DNA from: Semisulcospira habei
Lineage: Eukaryota > Mollusca > Gastropoda > Semisulcospiridae
Length of the DNA stretch: 64,000 nt
Assembly (NCBI GenBank): GCA_036245525.1
Contig: BTPG01000001.1
Span: forward strand, 179,268,749 to 179,332,748
Direction of reading: 5' to 3'
Part shown: one piece after another, positions 1 to 9,974 of the stretch
Numbering within the stretch: the first letter of the stretch is position 1
Layout: each line of letters starts with the position of its first letter
Program-made: the position numbers and the translations under genes
The notes under the pieces: model-generated
What the model was told of the DNA's origin: nothing
The model's input: only the letters and a program-made list of their open reading frames with translations
Database searches by the model: none

Positions 1-1165
1 CGTTCCTGCCGCTAGAGTTAGCGGCCTTAGAAGGCTGACCAGAGCCAGAAGCCTTTGGAGTTGACTGACTAACAGGTTTGGGTGGGGGCTGAGGCTTAGG
101 GGCAACAGAAGGCGGCACAACCGGACCGGCAGTGTCCGCCTTCTGCGTTCCCTGGCTCCTTGTCACCACCGGAGGAGGGTTACTCTCCAGGGGCGAGATG
201 AGCCGAGGCTCCGCCCCCAACCAAGAAGTTGGGGTCTGACATGAAAAGTCTTTGGTGGGGCGCTTGCCTGCCACCGCTGCACTAAAAGTATACACTGAGG
301 TGTTAGAGGTTGGGGCAGCCGCAGCTGCACCAGGGCCTTCAACCAGTTTTTTGGCATCCAGAAAGGACAGCCCCTTCTCCACACGCACCTGCTGAATCTT
401 GCACTCGGATATCCAACGAGGGCATTTCTTATCCGAAGCCATATGCGCCCCCTGGCAATTCACACACAGGGGGGTGGCTGTGCAGGACTCAGCAGAGTGT
501 CCGGGCCTAGTGCAACGGGCGCATGAAGCCTCTGCCTGACGGCATGTCTTCTGCCCATGGCCATACTTTTGGCACTTAAAGCACCGGAGGGGAAGAGGGA
601 CGTACTTTTTCACTCTCAGGGAGTAGTAACCTCCCCAGATGGTAGTAGGAGGGGTGGGGGTGCCAAACGTCAGGATGATGGTAGGGAGACGGATCTCCCC
701 ACCACCTCGCTTGGAAGCGAAGCGCCTGACGCAAGTCACCCCCTGAGACTTAAGGTTCCTTACAAGTTCATCTTCTGACAGTTCTGCCAAAGCTTGATCT
801 TTGATTACGCCTCTTGACGAATTCATAGTTTTGTGGGGTGTGACTTCCACAGGAGTGTCTCCGATGGAAGAGAGCCCCAGTAGCCCGCTGGAGTGTGCCC
901 GAGTACGGCACTCCACCAGCAAGTCACCAGACCTGAGGCGCTGGGCGTCAGGCCTGCCAACACGGCTCCTGAGGGTCTCCCCCACCAGAAAAGGATGCAG
1001 CTTGGTAACTGGTTTCTCCTTCACCTTGCTATGGACAATGAGGAAGCGAGGCCATACGGCCGACGCCTGAGGCGTCGCTTCCTCACAGTCTGAATCACTG
1101 TCATGTGCAATGTCGGTGTCTATGCGCCGTTTCTGTGCTAGTTTTGGTTTTTTGGTTTTATCCAT
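1..1165 (-). CDS. Jockey-like LINE ORF1 (gag-like nucleic-acid-binding protein), partial
   Basis: My own translation of the minus strand from the ATG at 1165 is open for about 388 codons to the window edge. A basic N-terminus is followed by a fold of about 190 residues. Then come three CCHC zinc knuckles at about residues 195-248 (CFKCQKYGHGQKTC, CARCTRPGHSAESC, then a C-x2-C-x3-H variant), and a proline/serine-rich tail. Three tandem knuckles are typical of ORF1 in Jockey/I-group non-LTR retrotransposons, where the protein binds element RNA. ORF2 would lie to the left of the window. There is no stop or frameshift in what is visible, so the copy may be young. The exact clade is uncertain. Confidence 0.75.
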   Translation of the reverse strand, partial: MDKTKKPKLAQKRRIDTDIAHDSDSDCEEATPQASAVWPRFLIVHSKVKEKPVTKLHPFLVGETLRSRVGRPDAQRLRSGDLLVECRTRAHSSGLLGLSSIGDTPVEVTPHKTMNSSRGVIKDQALAELSEDELVRNLKSQGVTCVRRFASKRGGGEIRLPTIILTFGTPTPPTTIWGGYYSLRVKKYVPLPLRCFKCQKYGHGQKTCRQAEASCARCTRPGHSAESCTATPLCVNCQGAHMASDKKCPRWISECKIQQVRVEKGLSFLDAKKLVEGPGAAAAAPTSNTSVYTFSAAVAGKRPTKDFSCQTPTSWLGAEPRLISPLESNPPPVVTRSQGTQKADTAGPVVPPSVAPKPQPPPKPVSQSTPKASGSGQPSKAANSSGRN

Positions 1166-1860
1166 ATTATATTAGTAGAGATATTCATCCCCCGGGGGTC
1201 CCCGCCCGCCACCGAGCCCAACAAGGGAAAGTGCAACTGTCGGCGGGTCTCCAGCCGACGCACAATGGAGACTGCCCGAAAGATATACTCAAGGGGGTAA
1301 GCCCGATTGAACCGTTTGAGCCACCGCCTTCTATCACACCGTTGAATGCAGGGGAATACTGGCGTAAAGCACCTAATCAGCAGCAGAAGCTATAGCATGG
1401 TGCTCCGTATAGCAACCCGCATGTCAACAGTGGGATAGGGCTCAACGTGACAAGAGCCGATTGACTAGGCCGGTACGACTAGCCTCCCGTTTAGGTAGAA
1501 GTCAAGGCCGAAGTGGAGTGTTGGCACCAGTGAGCCGCAGCCCAAAGGGAACCTCAGCCACCAGGATCCTCTTCTCCCCCGACACGGGTCTCCAAGCACG
1601 GCAAACACTTGGGATCCAAAGGACCAAAAAGTCACGAGTATTTTTAAGGACCAATCCAACATGGTACGACCTAGGTTAGCACAGCTCCTTAAAAACCGGA
1701 CCAGTGAAAAGGCTGAACAACATATCTGCTGACATCAAGTCCTAATCCTGGACAAAGATGGAGAGATAGATAAACTGACAGTTGATGCCCACCCATTCCA
1801 TAATCAACTAATTATTGTAATCAACTAGCCATTTAGACTAACGCACTCCACCAAACACAT
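1166..1860 (-). other. Non-coding stretch, probably 5' UTR of the Jockey-like element
   Basis: There is no credible ORF on either strand. It lies directly upstream of the ORF1 start at 1165 (minus strand) and ends where LINE-B begins at 1861. A GC-rich part (1190-1690) is probably the element's 5' UTR and internal promoter. The AT-rich part (1690-1860) may be flanking DNA. The boundary between them is not visible. Confidence 0.4.
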
Positions 1861-1887
1861 CTTGGCTTGACTTCGCGAACGAAGATT

Positions 1888-3999
1888 CTATAGGGCTTGC
1901 CCACGTCGTCTGCAGGCAATTTCGTGGCTGCGGAGGCCAATCCGGGACAGGCAGGTTCGACCGCAGTGGCTGCAGGGGAAGGTCTGGTCAGGGTTCTGAG
2001 TTACGGCAACTCGGTTTTTTCTCCTGAGCCGTTTGTCCTTAAGGTTAGCTCTGCGAGAGTCCTCAAAGGAGACGGCTGCCTTGTAGATGGTGGAGCGCCA
2101 GGTGTCACGGTCCGCAGCAAGCGAAGACCACTGGCGGTGGTCGATTTGGCAAGCACTAAGTGACTTCTTGAGACCGTCTTTGTATCTCTTCTTTGGTGCC
2201 CCTCTGTCACGGTGTCCAGTAGCAAGCTCGCCGAACAGAGTGATCTTGGGTAGGCGATGATCCTCCATCCTGGAGACGTGCCCCGCCCAGCGAAGCTGTG
2301 TCCGCAGCAACAAAGCCTCGATGCTCATAGTTTCTGCCTGTTCAAGGACCTCGACGTTGGTGACATAGTCACTCCAGTGAATGCCCAGGATGGTACGCAG
2401 GCAGCGCTGGTGAAAGCGTTCGAGGAGTCGTAGTTGGTTGCGGTAGAGGGCCCAGGACTCGGAACCGTACAGCAGGGTGGTGAGGACGACAGCTCTGTAC
2501 ACACTGATCTTGGTGCCCGTTTTCAGCTGTTGATTGTGCCACACCCGCTTGAAAAGTCGCCCAAAAGCGCTGTTCGCTTTTGCCAGCCTGCTGTCAAGCT
2601 CCTTGTCCAGCTTGGCATCTGACGTGATGATGCAGCCAAGGTAGGTAAACTGGTGTACTGACTTCAGTTCAGACTCGCCGATGGTGATGTGGGGAGGGCG
2701 ATGCTCTACCTTGGGTGCCGGCTGATGTAGTACCTCTGTCTTTTTCAGACTGACCTCGAGTCCAAAGAGCTGGGCAGCATCTGCGAAGCAGGACGTAATG
2801 CGCTGCAAGGCTCTCTCTGTGTGTGCAACGAGGGCAGCGTCATCAGCAAAGAGCAGCTCACGAATCAGTTGGTCTAGGGTTTTCGTGTGGGCCTGCAGTC
2901 GTCTGAGGTTGAACAGGCTGCCATCGAGACGATACCTGATGTACACTGCATCGTCATCGTCGAGGTCCACTGTGGCCTGCTTCAACATCATGATAAAGAA
3001 GATGGTGAAGAGGGTCGGTGCCAGCACGCAGCCCTGCTTCACGCCGTTGAGAATGGGGAATGGTTCTGAGAGGTCACTGTTGAGTCTGACCTGGCCTTGC
3101 TGGTCCTCGTGGAGCTGGACGATCATGCTGAGGAACTTTGGGGGACAGCCAAGTCGCTCCAGGATCTGCCACATGCCTTGCCTGCTCACAGTGTCGAACG
3201 CTTTTGTTAGGTCGACAAACGTTACGTACAGCCCTTTGTTCTGCTCGCGGCACTTCTCCTGAAGCTGTCTCAGCACAAAGACCATGTCGGTGGTACTCCT
3301 GTTGGCTCTGAAGCCACACTGGCCCTCTGGGAGGTGGTCTTCAGCGATGGCAGGTACCAGCCGATTCAGGAGCAGCCTTGCGAGAATTTTCCCGGCAATG
3401 GACAGCAGGGTAATTCCACGATAATTAGAGCAGGCAGACTTCTCTCCTTTGTTCTTGTACAGGGTGATGATGACTGCATCACGGAGATCCTTTGGTAGTG
3501 TTCCTTTCTCCCAGCAGCAGAGAAAGAGGTCATGGAGCTTGTTGTGCAGTGCTGGGCCTCCATGTTTCCAGATCTCTGGCGGGATTCCGTCAATGCCTGC
3601 TGCTTTGCCACTCTTGAGCTGGTGGATGGCTGTGAGGGTCTCTTCGGCGGTGGGCGGTTCGTCCAATTCAACCTTTAGTGGGAGGTGTGGGATTTGGAGG
3701 ATGACTGTTTCTTGAACAGTGCGCTCAGCGCCGAAGAGGTCCTGAAAGTATTCCGACCAGCGGTTCAAGATGGAGGTATTATCTGTGAGGAGTGCCTGTC
3801 CATCAGCGCTTCGCAGGGGACTTTGTACCAGGTGCCTAGGGCCATACACTGCTTTCAGTGCTTCGTAGAAGCCCCTGTAGTCACCGTTGTCAGCGCAAAG
3901 CTGGGTCCTCTGTGCGAGTCTGGACCACCACTCGTTCTGGAGCTCTCTAAGCTTGAGCTGGAGACTGCTGCAGATGAGGCGGAAGGCAGACTTCTTCAC
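1888..3999 (-). CDS. LINE-B reverse transcriptase with C-terminal zinc finger
   Basis: The open frame has about 700 codons. An RT domain is visible in order: the GKAAGIDGIPPE fingers motif, NYRGITLLS, the QCGFRANRST region, FVDLTKAFDTV (catalytic D), GVKQGCVLAP, and LLFADDAAL (catalytic DD). An RT thumb follows with KTEVL and FTYLGC. The C-terminal RLLERFHQRCLRTILGI block leads to a finger of the form C-x2-CGR-x-C-x6-LRSH-x3-C at the very end. This enzyme primes reverse transcription at the target site. The frame is joined to the endonuclease upstream only by way of a frameshift, so the first residues shown are internal to the original ORF2 and no genuine start codon is assigned. Confidence 0.85.
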   Translation of the reverse strand: MKKSAFRLICSSLQLKLRELQNEWWSRLAQRTQLCADNGDYRGFYEALKAVYGPRHLVQSPLRSADGQALLTDNTSILNRWSEYFQDLFGAERTVQETVILQIPHLPLKVELDEPPTAEETLTAIHQLKSGKAAGIDGIPPEIWKHGGPALHNKLHDLFLCCWEKGTLPKDLRDAVIITLYKNKGEKSACSNYRGITLLSIAGKILARLLLNRLVPAIAEDHLPEGQCGFRANRSTTDMVFVLRQLQEKCREQNKGLYVTFVDLTKAFDTVSRQGMWQILERLGCPPKFLSMIVQLHEDQQGQVRLNSDLSEPFPILNGVKQGCVLAPTLFTIFFIMMLKQATVDLDDDDAVYIRYRLDGSLFNLRRLQAHTKTLDQLIRELLFADDAALVAHTERALQRITSCFADAAQLFGLEVSLKKTEVLHQPAPKVEHRPPHITIGESELKSVHQFTYLGCIITSDAKLDKELDSRLAKANSAFGRLFKRVWHNQQLKTGTKISVYRAVVLTTLLYGSESWALYRNQLRLLERFHQRCLRTILGIHWSDYVTNVEVLEQAETMSIEALLLRTQLRWAGHVSRMEDHRLPKITLFGELATGHRDRGAPKKRYKDGLKKSLSACQIDHRQWSSLAADRDTWRSTIYKAAVSFEDSRRANLKDKRLRRKNRVAVTQNPDQTFPCSHCGRTCLSRIGLRSHEIACRRRGQAL

Positions 4000-5117
4000 A
4001 GGGCAGGAAGGCTGGGCTAGGTGGGCCTGGTGGGCGGCTCTTTTTTTTTGCTAGAAGTTCCTGGATCTCTACGTCGTTTTCGTCAAACCAGTCTTTGTTC
4101 CTCTTTCTAGCAAAGCCCAAGACTTCCACAGAAGATTTTACAATAGCAGTTTTCAGTTGTTCCCAGAGTGTTTCAGGGGAGGAGTCTGCTGGATCAACTG
4201 TGTCTTTGAGCATGCGCTGTAAATCGGCCTGAAGGGCAGCTTTCTTGTCGTCACGCTGAAGGCTGGCAACATCAAGCTTTTTCTTGGGGGGGCCCCCTTT
4301 CTTGGGTTTCAGCTTGAGGCGGAGCCTGAGTTTGCAGCGAACAAGGCGGTGGTCAGTGTGGCACTCTGCGCTGGGCATCACTCTGGTGAGGAGGACGTCA
4401 CTGCGGTCCCTCTGACGCACTAGGACATAGTCGATAAGGTGCCAGTGCTTGGAGCGAGGATGCATCCAGGTGGTCTTTCGACTGTCCTTTTGCTGGAAAG
4501 TAGTGTTGGTGATGACAAGTTGCTGCTCTGCACAGAACTCCAACAGTAGGCGGCCATTGTCATTGCAGTTCCCAACGCCATGCTTGCCGAGGACTCCTTT
4601 CCAGGCTTCAGAGTCTTGGCCCACTCTGGCGTTGAAGTCGCCAAGGATGATGACTTTGTCGTCTGCAGGGGTGCTCTGCAGGAGGCTGCGCAGGTCAGAG
4701 TAGAACTTGTCTTTTTCTGCAGGCTCTGCCAGGAGGGTTGGGGAGTACACACTGAGAAGGGTGACGTATTGCTGGTGTCTCAGTGGGAGGCGCATGGACA
4801 TGATGCGGTCGGAGTGACCCGTTGGTAGGTTTTCCAACTTAGTCGCAATGGGGGTCTTGACCATGAAAGCCCACGCCTGAGAGCCGTCTTTCTGATGCAG
4901 GCCTGCCTGACCAGTAGAGGGTGTAGCCAGCGCCAAGTTCTTGGAGGCTGCCTTCCTCCGGAAGGCGTACTTCGCTGAGCGCGGCGATGTCGATGTTTAA
5001 CCTCCGCAATTCATGGGCAATGAGGGCGGAGCGACGTTCAGGGCGTCCGCTGTCTGCTGTGTCGAGCATGGTTCGGATGTTCCAGCATGCTACGTTGAGT
5101 CCGGTCGTGGTCGTCAT
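3947..5117 (-). pseudogene. LINE-B endonuclease region (APE type), frameshifted
   Basis: Two overlapping frames together cover an apurinic-type endonuclease. The first (4839-5117) begins at ATG 5117 with VACWNIRTM and includes ALSEVRLPEE, the catalytic-Glu region. The second (3947-4936) has VIILGDFNARVG (Asp/Asn motif), LIDYVLV and HTDHRLVRCK (catalytic His). The frame changes near 4865 and again near 3960-4000, where it should enter the RT. The enzyme nicks target DNA to start insertion, and this copy cannot make the joined protein. The endonuclease lies amino-terminal to the RT, as in CR1, RTE and Jockey elements. Confidence 0.8.
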
Positions 5118-5753
5118 GAGAGTGGATCCATTGTTTTTTCTTGTTTTCTGACCGCAGGAGAAGATGCCCGTTGACCGCGGCTAGCCAACTGGGGTTACGA
5201 GGGGATGAGCTTTGGTTAGGCCACCTTTTCTAGGCCCCTCTCCGTGTGGAGCAAGCAGTGCTGTCCCTAGAGAAGGCTGCTTGGTCGTTCAGGGTGTGCC
5301 GAGTGACGTTGTCATCCCCAGGTCAACATCAGGCGACCAATATCCTGAACCGCCTGCATGCAGGTTTGAGACTGCGGCTTCCAGTGACATCTTTCACCTG
5401 CCGTTTCGCCCCTTGCCCATCGCTACAGGACTTGGAAAGGTCGTTGTCATGGTCCGTGGGCGTTTCCTAAAGCCTGCGCGGTGGAGCTTTTTGGTGGAGT
5501 GCAGTGTGCGCAGTACTGGCCCCACCCTTTAAACCCTTGGTTCGTCTGCCATGGCCTAGCACGCTAGGACGGTGGCATCGAGGTCCTCGGGTCGTAGGTT
5601 TTATATCAGACTGTCCTTGTCCTAGTCTCTGGCTCAAAAGCCTTCCCCGGAGACACGGGGGCTTTGATGTCAGGGGTTTCCTCCCTTAGCCTTTCCGCAG
5701 CCAAGCGGCCAGTCCTGCAAGGCAGCAGGGGACTCGTGGAGGGCGGGGTCGTC

Positions 5754-6253
5754 NNNNNNNNNNNNNNNNNNNNNNNNNNNNNNNNNNNNNNNNNNNNNNN
5801 NNNNNNNNNNNNNNNNNNNNNNNNNNNNNNNNNNNNNNNNNNNNNNNNNNNNNNNNNNNNNNNNNNNNNNNNNNNNNNNNNNNNNNNNNNNNNNNNNNNN
5901 NNNNNNNNNNNNNNNNNNNNNNNNNNNNNNNNNNNNNNNNNNNNNNNNNNNNNNNNNNNNNNNNNNNNNNNNNNNNNNNNNNNNNNNNNNNNNNNNNNNN
6001 NNNNNNNNNNNNNNNNNNNNNNNNNNNNNNNNNNNNNNNNNNNNNNNNNNNNNNNNNNNNNNNNNNNNNNNNNNNNNNNNNNNNNNNNNNNNNNNNNNNN
6101 NNNNNNNNNNNNNNNNNNNNNNNNNNNNNNNNNNNNNNNNNNNNNNNNNNNNNNNNNNNNNNNNNNNNNNNNNNNNNNNNNNNNNNNNNNNNNNNNNNNN
6201 NNNNNNNNNNNNNNNNNNNNNNNNNNNNNNNNNNNNNNNNNNNNNNNNNNNNN
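5754..6253. other. Assembly gap (500 N)
   Basis: Exactly 500 undetermined bases, probably a placeholder of arbitrary size. The gap hides the 5' end of LINE-B and the left part of Polinton E1, including the start of the gene that resumes at 6254. Any reading frame drawn across it is artificial. Confidence 0.98.
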
Positions 6254-7427
6254 AGCTTTGTCTGAACAAGATTTATTTCAAGTCAAAGTACCCAACCCTT
6301 TTGATCATTACCTAAACCCTCCAATAACAGATGACTCAACTGCAAGAAAGTGGTCTTCAAGCCCACTACAGATGTTTCAAAACCAACTTAACTTTGCCAT
6401 ACTGTGTTCTACTACAGGCTGTGGTGTTTCATTTACAGACCATTTGAATCACTCAAACAAACTGATTAAGTCTGTGTATCATTTCCATGTTTATTACCAG
6501 CTTAGAAGAATACTGTCAGAACTGCATACACCATTACCAACTGAATCCAGTTTTAATCAGTTTAACAATCCCATGGATTTGAAAGCATTTGAACGGATCT
6601 GTAATGAATTTAACATCAGTACAAAGTATGACTTTACACAAAAACTTGATGATCACAATGGTATGGGAACATTGTATTATGCTATGAGTCACAGACAATA
6701 CCCACAAGATTACTACCCTGGTTACACTTCATTCTCATCAAAATCACAAGTCTGGTTAGGATCAATAGAGCAGAAGCAGACTAATGCGTGGACCACATTT
6801 ATTTTAGATAAATCTGACGGGTTTACTCAAGCAGGAGTCGAGCGCGTCAATGAGTCTATCAGAACATATGTCTGGTGTTTACTAGGAGCACAATCACTAA
6901 CAAAATCAAACATTTTGAATGGAAGTGGTAAATTTGAAGCACAAAAACAGTTTTTAGCAAATTTAGAAGATTCTATTAACTCAGTTGTTGATCTTCCATC
7001 TAGCATACAACGTTACCAAAACGTTCTCAGATATGCCAGATCAAAAGTTGACTTTGTAGTAGGCATTGGGTTATACATGTTGCCTTCTGATCTTCAACTA
7101 CAAATTGGAGTAATAACAAATTATAATAATGAAATAGTTGTTGCAGGGAGTAATCAGAAATTAGGACTTAATCAATCTGTAAACTTGAGTCCAACAACCT
7201 CTCACATACAACCAGTAACACCACCAGTAACACAAATATCAACACCACCACCTGAACAGATAGTAAAACCAGTAATGTCAATAACAGCCCAAGCATCGGC
7301 ACAGACACCTGAACCAGCACCAGTACAGTCAGTAACAGGCCAAGAAAACACACATGAGTCAGAGAGAACTGCATTGGTAATAGGCCTTACTGGATTAGGA
7401 ATATTACTTCTTTACCTGTTTCATTAA
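6254..7427 (+). CDS. Polinton membrane-anchored structural protein (5' end in gap)
   Basis: The frame continues from the gap for about 390 codons to TAA at 7425. It is near-identical to the complete 413-residue copy at 44091-45332. Most of it is a soluble domain of unknown fold with no recognised enzyme motif. Then comes a proline/threonine/glutamine-rich linker (about 7180-7350, longer than in E2) and a C-terminal hydrophobic segment ending GLGILLLYLFH. One C-terminal membrane anchor after a stalk-like linker suggests a surface or membrane-bound virion protein; this is inference. It overlaps the oppositely oriented next gene by 24 nt, tail to tail. About 38 N-terminal residues are missing. 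Confidence 0.8.
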
Positions 7428-8627
7428 GTATCCTATAATTAACCCTCCTACTGTTACCAAAAATATCCATACATGCTCTGCCATAAACCCTACTACCTTT
7501 GCTGTAGTACTAATAAGCCAACTGACAACACTACCTATAATACCTGGTAAAGCATCTGCTGCTTTTACAGCTAATTTTTTAAGCAAGTCTGATATGTGAG
7601 ACAACTGTTTTTTTACCCACGTCTGTAAATCTTTTGGGTCTGATGGAGTTGGAGGAGCTGGAGGTGCTGGACTACTACCACCACCTGTTACAGCTAACAC
7701 TACAGTACTAATAATAAATCCAAGAGCAGTAATTAAACTTGCAATAGTGATACCCTGCTCTCTGAAAAGTGTTTTTAATCTCTCAGTCAAAGTTGTATCC
7801 TCATTAAGTATTTTCTGAATAGTTTCTCTAATTCTGTTGACCTGTGTTTTCAGTTTTTGTCTACCATTATCAATTACTTCTAACCGAGCATCTCTTTCTA
7901 TATACAAATTTTTTAATCTTTCTTGTATTCTTTCTTTTATTTCAATGTCATAATTCCCATTGTCTGCAGTAGCCAGTTTCTCTTTTTCTTTTTCAATGTG
8001 TTTATCAAGCTCACTAAGTTTGACTACGTTATTTACCATCTCACCCCTTGTTGACTGTAGTGCTTTATCCAATGCAGCTATCTCACGCAATGTAAAAGAA
8101 GAGTCACCTATTTGAAAAGGAGGGTCATCAATTGTTTTTATAGCCTCATTTATAAATGATGTTTCTTGTATTGTTTTGTCTACTATTTCTGGTAGTTTTG
8201 TTTTATCAGCCATATCAATCTCTTGCTCAGTCGGTAATTTTGATTGCGAATCATTTAGAATGGTAGCAGCTCGAGGTGGTATCCTTCTTTCACCAACACC
8301 AAGTTGGCGCAAGGCACTAACACCACCTTCACCTTTGATTGTACCTAAAGCTCTAAAACTACTAGGGTTGTTTTTCTTAGTTAATAGTATTTTACCTTTG
8401 TCAACAGTTTTTAAATATAAATGTCCTTTTTCATATTCAAACTGATTAGGATCTATTTGATATGGACGCTCACCAACACTATCATAAAATGAGTTCACTT
8501 TGGTTTCTAAAAGTTCGTGATACATACTAGAAGTATTACTTGTACCAGTCATATCTGTGATACTGGTATCTGAGACATTCATGTCATCCATTTTAAACTC
8601 TTCATGATTAAATCCTCCCGCTGCCAT
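7404..8627 (-). CDS. Polinton coiled-coil membrane protein
   Basis: A 407-residue frame from ATG 8627. The N-terminal 170 residues are acidic and polar. A long charged helical region with heptad-like spacing follows (about 180-290, with repeated KEKEKL- and ERL-type stretches). Next are a hydrophobic segment at about 296-318 (ITALGFIISTVVLAV) followed by glycine/proline, an amphipathic helix, and a second hydrophobic segment near the C-terminus (VWIFLVTVGGLIIGYL). From memory, similar proteins with the REQGITIAS signature recur in Polintons of cnidarians and molluscs, with no known function. A membrane-active minor virion protein is possible. It starts 41 bp from the divergent capsid gene, so they probably share a promoter. 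The E2 copy is frameshifted. Confidence 0.8.
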   Translation of the reverse strand: MAAGGFNHEEFKMDDMNVSDTSITDMTGTSNTSSMYHELLETKVNSFYDSVGERPYQIDPNQFEYEKGHLYLKTVDKGKILLTKKNNPSSFRALGTIKGEGGVSALRQLGVGERRIPPRAATILNDSQSKLPTEQEIDMADKTKLPEIVDKTIQETSFINEAIKTIDDPPFQIGDSSFTLREIAALDKALQSTRGEMVNNVVKLSELDKHIEKEKEKLATADNGNYDIEIKERIQERLKNLYIERDARLEVIDNGRQKLKTQVNRIRETIQKILNEDTTLTERLKTLFREQGITIASLITALGFIISTVVLAVTGGGSSPAPPAPPTPSDPKDLQTWVKKQLSHISDLLKKLAVKAADALPGIIGSVVSWLISTTAKVVGFMAEHVWIFLVTVGGLIIGYLMKQVKK

Positions 8628-8668
8628 TGTTTTATTAATTTATTATTTTTTTATTGTGCATAATAAAA
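8628..8668. promoter_or_regulatory. Compact divergent promoter between coiled-coil and capsid genes
   Basis: Only 41 bp, almost pure A/T, separate the two divergent start codons. The same spacer in E2 (46544-46583) is 40 bp and differs mainly by one T. The capsid side ends in GCATAATAAAA before ATG. Two genes must be transcribed in opposite directions from this interval, so it, or the coding sequence beside it, must hold the signals. Confidence 0.55.
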
Positions 8669-9955
8669 ATGACACAGTCTTACGGTTCAAAGTTAGACCC
8701 ATACAGAAAACTACGTGAGCCCCTGGGTGTTAAGGGCATAAGACAATCAATCGTCATCACAAACAATCCTAGTACCATAGACCAGAATCAAACACTTACA
8801 GTCAAGTTTCCAAACCTAGGTCCCAGTGACGTTATTGTTCCTGGCACTGCACGCCTTGCATTTAATATTGAACTATCATCAGACGCAGACGTAAACAGAA
8901 CACTGGTTGACAATCTTGGCAGAGCAATTGTTAGAACTATTAAAGTAAAACTTGAAGGACAGGAAGTGTTTAGTCTTGATGACTCAGATGTATTCTACTG
9001 TTACAAAGACCTTTGGCTAACAAGAGAAGAACGAGAAGATCGTATTTACCAAGGCATACAGCCAGATAATGTTGGTAAACTTCGAATCGACGCCGGAGAT
9101 AAAGTAACTACTGGGGTACCAAAGGAAGTTATAATGGCTGAAACATATGGATCCAGATTCTACATTCCACTTGAGTTTGAAATCCTAACAGCTCATCTGC
9201 CTTATTATCAAGGAGCACTGAATGACCGTCTGAGTTTTGAACTAACCTTCAATGACTACTCCAAAGTAATTAAATCATCTGCCACAGATGCAACATACAA
9301 GATCTCTAACATTTCCTTGGAATATGAAATTGTCACACACACTGAACTAGCCAGACTCATTCAAAATCAGTATCAGTCAAGACTACCAATTTATTATGAC
9401 AGGGTGATTAGACATAGTTTAATACCCAAAGACAAGAGTGACCCGATGTGGAACATAAACTTAAACACACCTGCTAGGTCACTGAAAGGTATTCTTATGT
9501 TGTTTGTTGAACCAGCGGCTCCATACAAACGGGATTCAGAAAAATTCTACAATCCTAAGATTACACATTTGTCTTGTACAATCGAAGGCCGCCCTAATCA
9601 AGTGTACGCTTCAGGAATGTTACCTTATCAACACTACGATGAGATCACAAAGTATTTTGCGGGTGGAAGGATTAGAGATAAACCTGCAAACATTGCGTGC
9701 AAAGATCTACATCTGTATGATGTTAGGATTGGTCAATACCTGACAAACAAGTATGCACTGTGGTTAGACCTTCGTAGTACAGATGATGACTATCTTCATG
9801 GGTCAGGACGAACTGTCGAGAACGGTAGTGATGGAATAACAATTCAGATACAAAAAAAGGTTGAAACTGCTGCAGCCATAAACATATATTTGTATCTAAT
9901 TTATGACGCACAACTCAATATTGCAGAAAGCAGACTGAGTGGGCACATATATTAA
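8669..9955 (+). CDS. Polinton major capsid protein (double jelly-roll type, inferred)
   Basis: 428 residues from ATG 8669; the conserved ATAAAA-ATG context fixes this start rather than an upstream in-frame TTG. It begins YGSKLDPYRKLREPLG. The body is beta-rich with features such as VIVPGTARLAFNIEL and SFELTFNDYSKVI, without enzyme motifs, and the length fits Polinton/adintovirus hexon-like capsid proteins. Position directly before the packaging ATPase supports this, as MCP and ATPase are neighbours in this virus group. It would form the icosahedral shell. The call rests on size, position and family resemblance, not a structure comparison. The E2 copy is about 90% alike by eye but has a stop at codon 3. 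Confidence 0.75.
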   Translation: MTQSYGSKLDPYRKLREPLGVKGIRQSIVITNNPSTIDQNQTLTVKFPNLGPSDVIVPGTARLAFNIELSSDADVNRTLVDNLGRAIVRTIKVKLEGQEVFSLDDSDVFYCYKDLWLTREEREDRIYQGIQPDNVGKLRIDAGDKVTTGVPKEVIMAETYGSRFYIPLEFEILTAHLPYYQGALNDRLSFELTFNDYSKVIKSSATDATYKISNISLEYEIVTHTELARLIQNQYQSRLPIYYDRVIRHSLIPKDKSDPMWNINLNTPARSLKGILMLFVEPAAPYKRDSEKFYNPKITHLSCTIEGRPNQVYASGMLPYQHYDEITKYFAGGRIRDKPANIACKDLHLYDVRIGQYLTNKYALWLDLRSTDDDYLHGSGRTVENGSDGITIQIQKKVETAAAINIYLYLIYDAQLNIAESRLSGHIY

Positions 9956-9974
9956 AATTATATTGTGTATTAAA

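Larger units (their letters stand above)
1861..5753 (-). mobile_element. LINE-B, non-LTR retrotransposon (RTE/CR1-like, clade uncertain)
   Basis: On the minus strand an endonuclease, a reverse transcriptase and a C-terminal zinc finger follow one another. The 3' end is placed at 1861, because the second copy (19889-21509) loses similarity at the same point, just after GTCAAGCCAAG. The 5' side runs through a GC-rich leader (5118-5753) with no long ORF, into the assembly gap, so the 5' end is not seen. The coding part is broken by frameshifts near 4865 and near 3960-4000, while the RT reading frame itself remains open. Confidence 0.8.

Noticed and set aside
2798..3262. 154-codon plus-strand frame inside LINE-B
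   Set aside because: Antisense shadow of the RT gene; no independent features.
5664..7427. One continuous reading frame from LINE-B leader through the gap into the Polinton gene
   Set aside because: 500 positions are N; the frame is an artefact. Only 6254-7427 is supported, by homology to 44091-45332.
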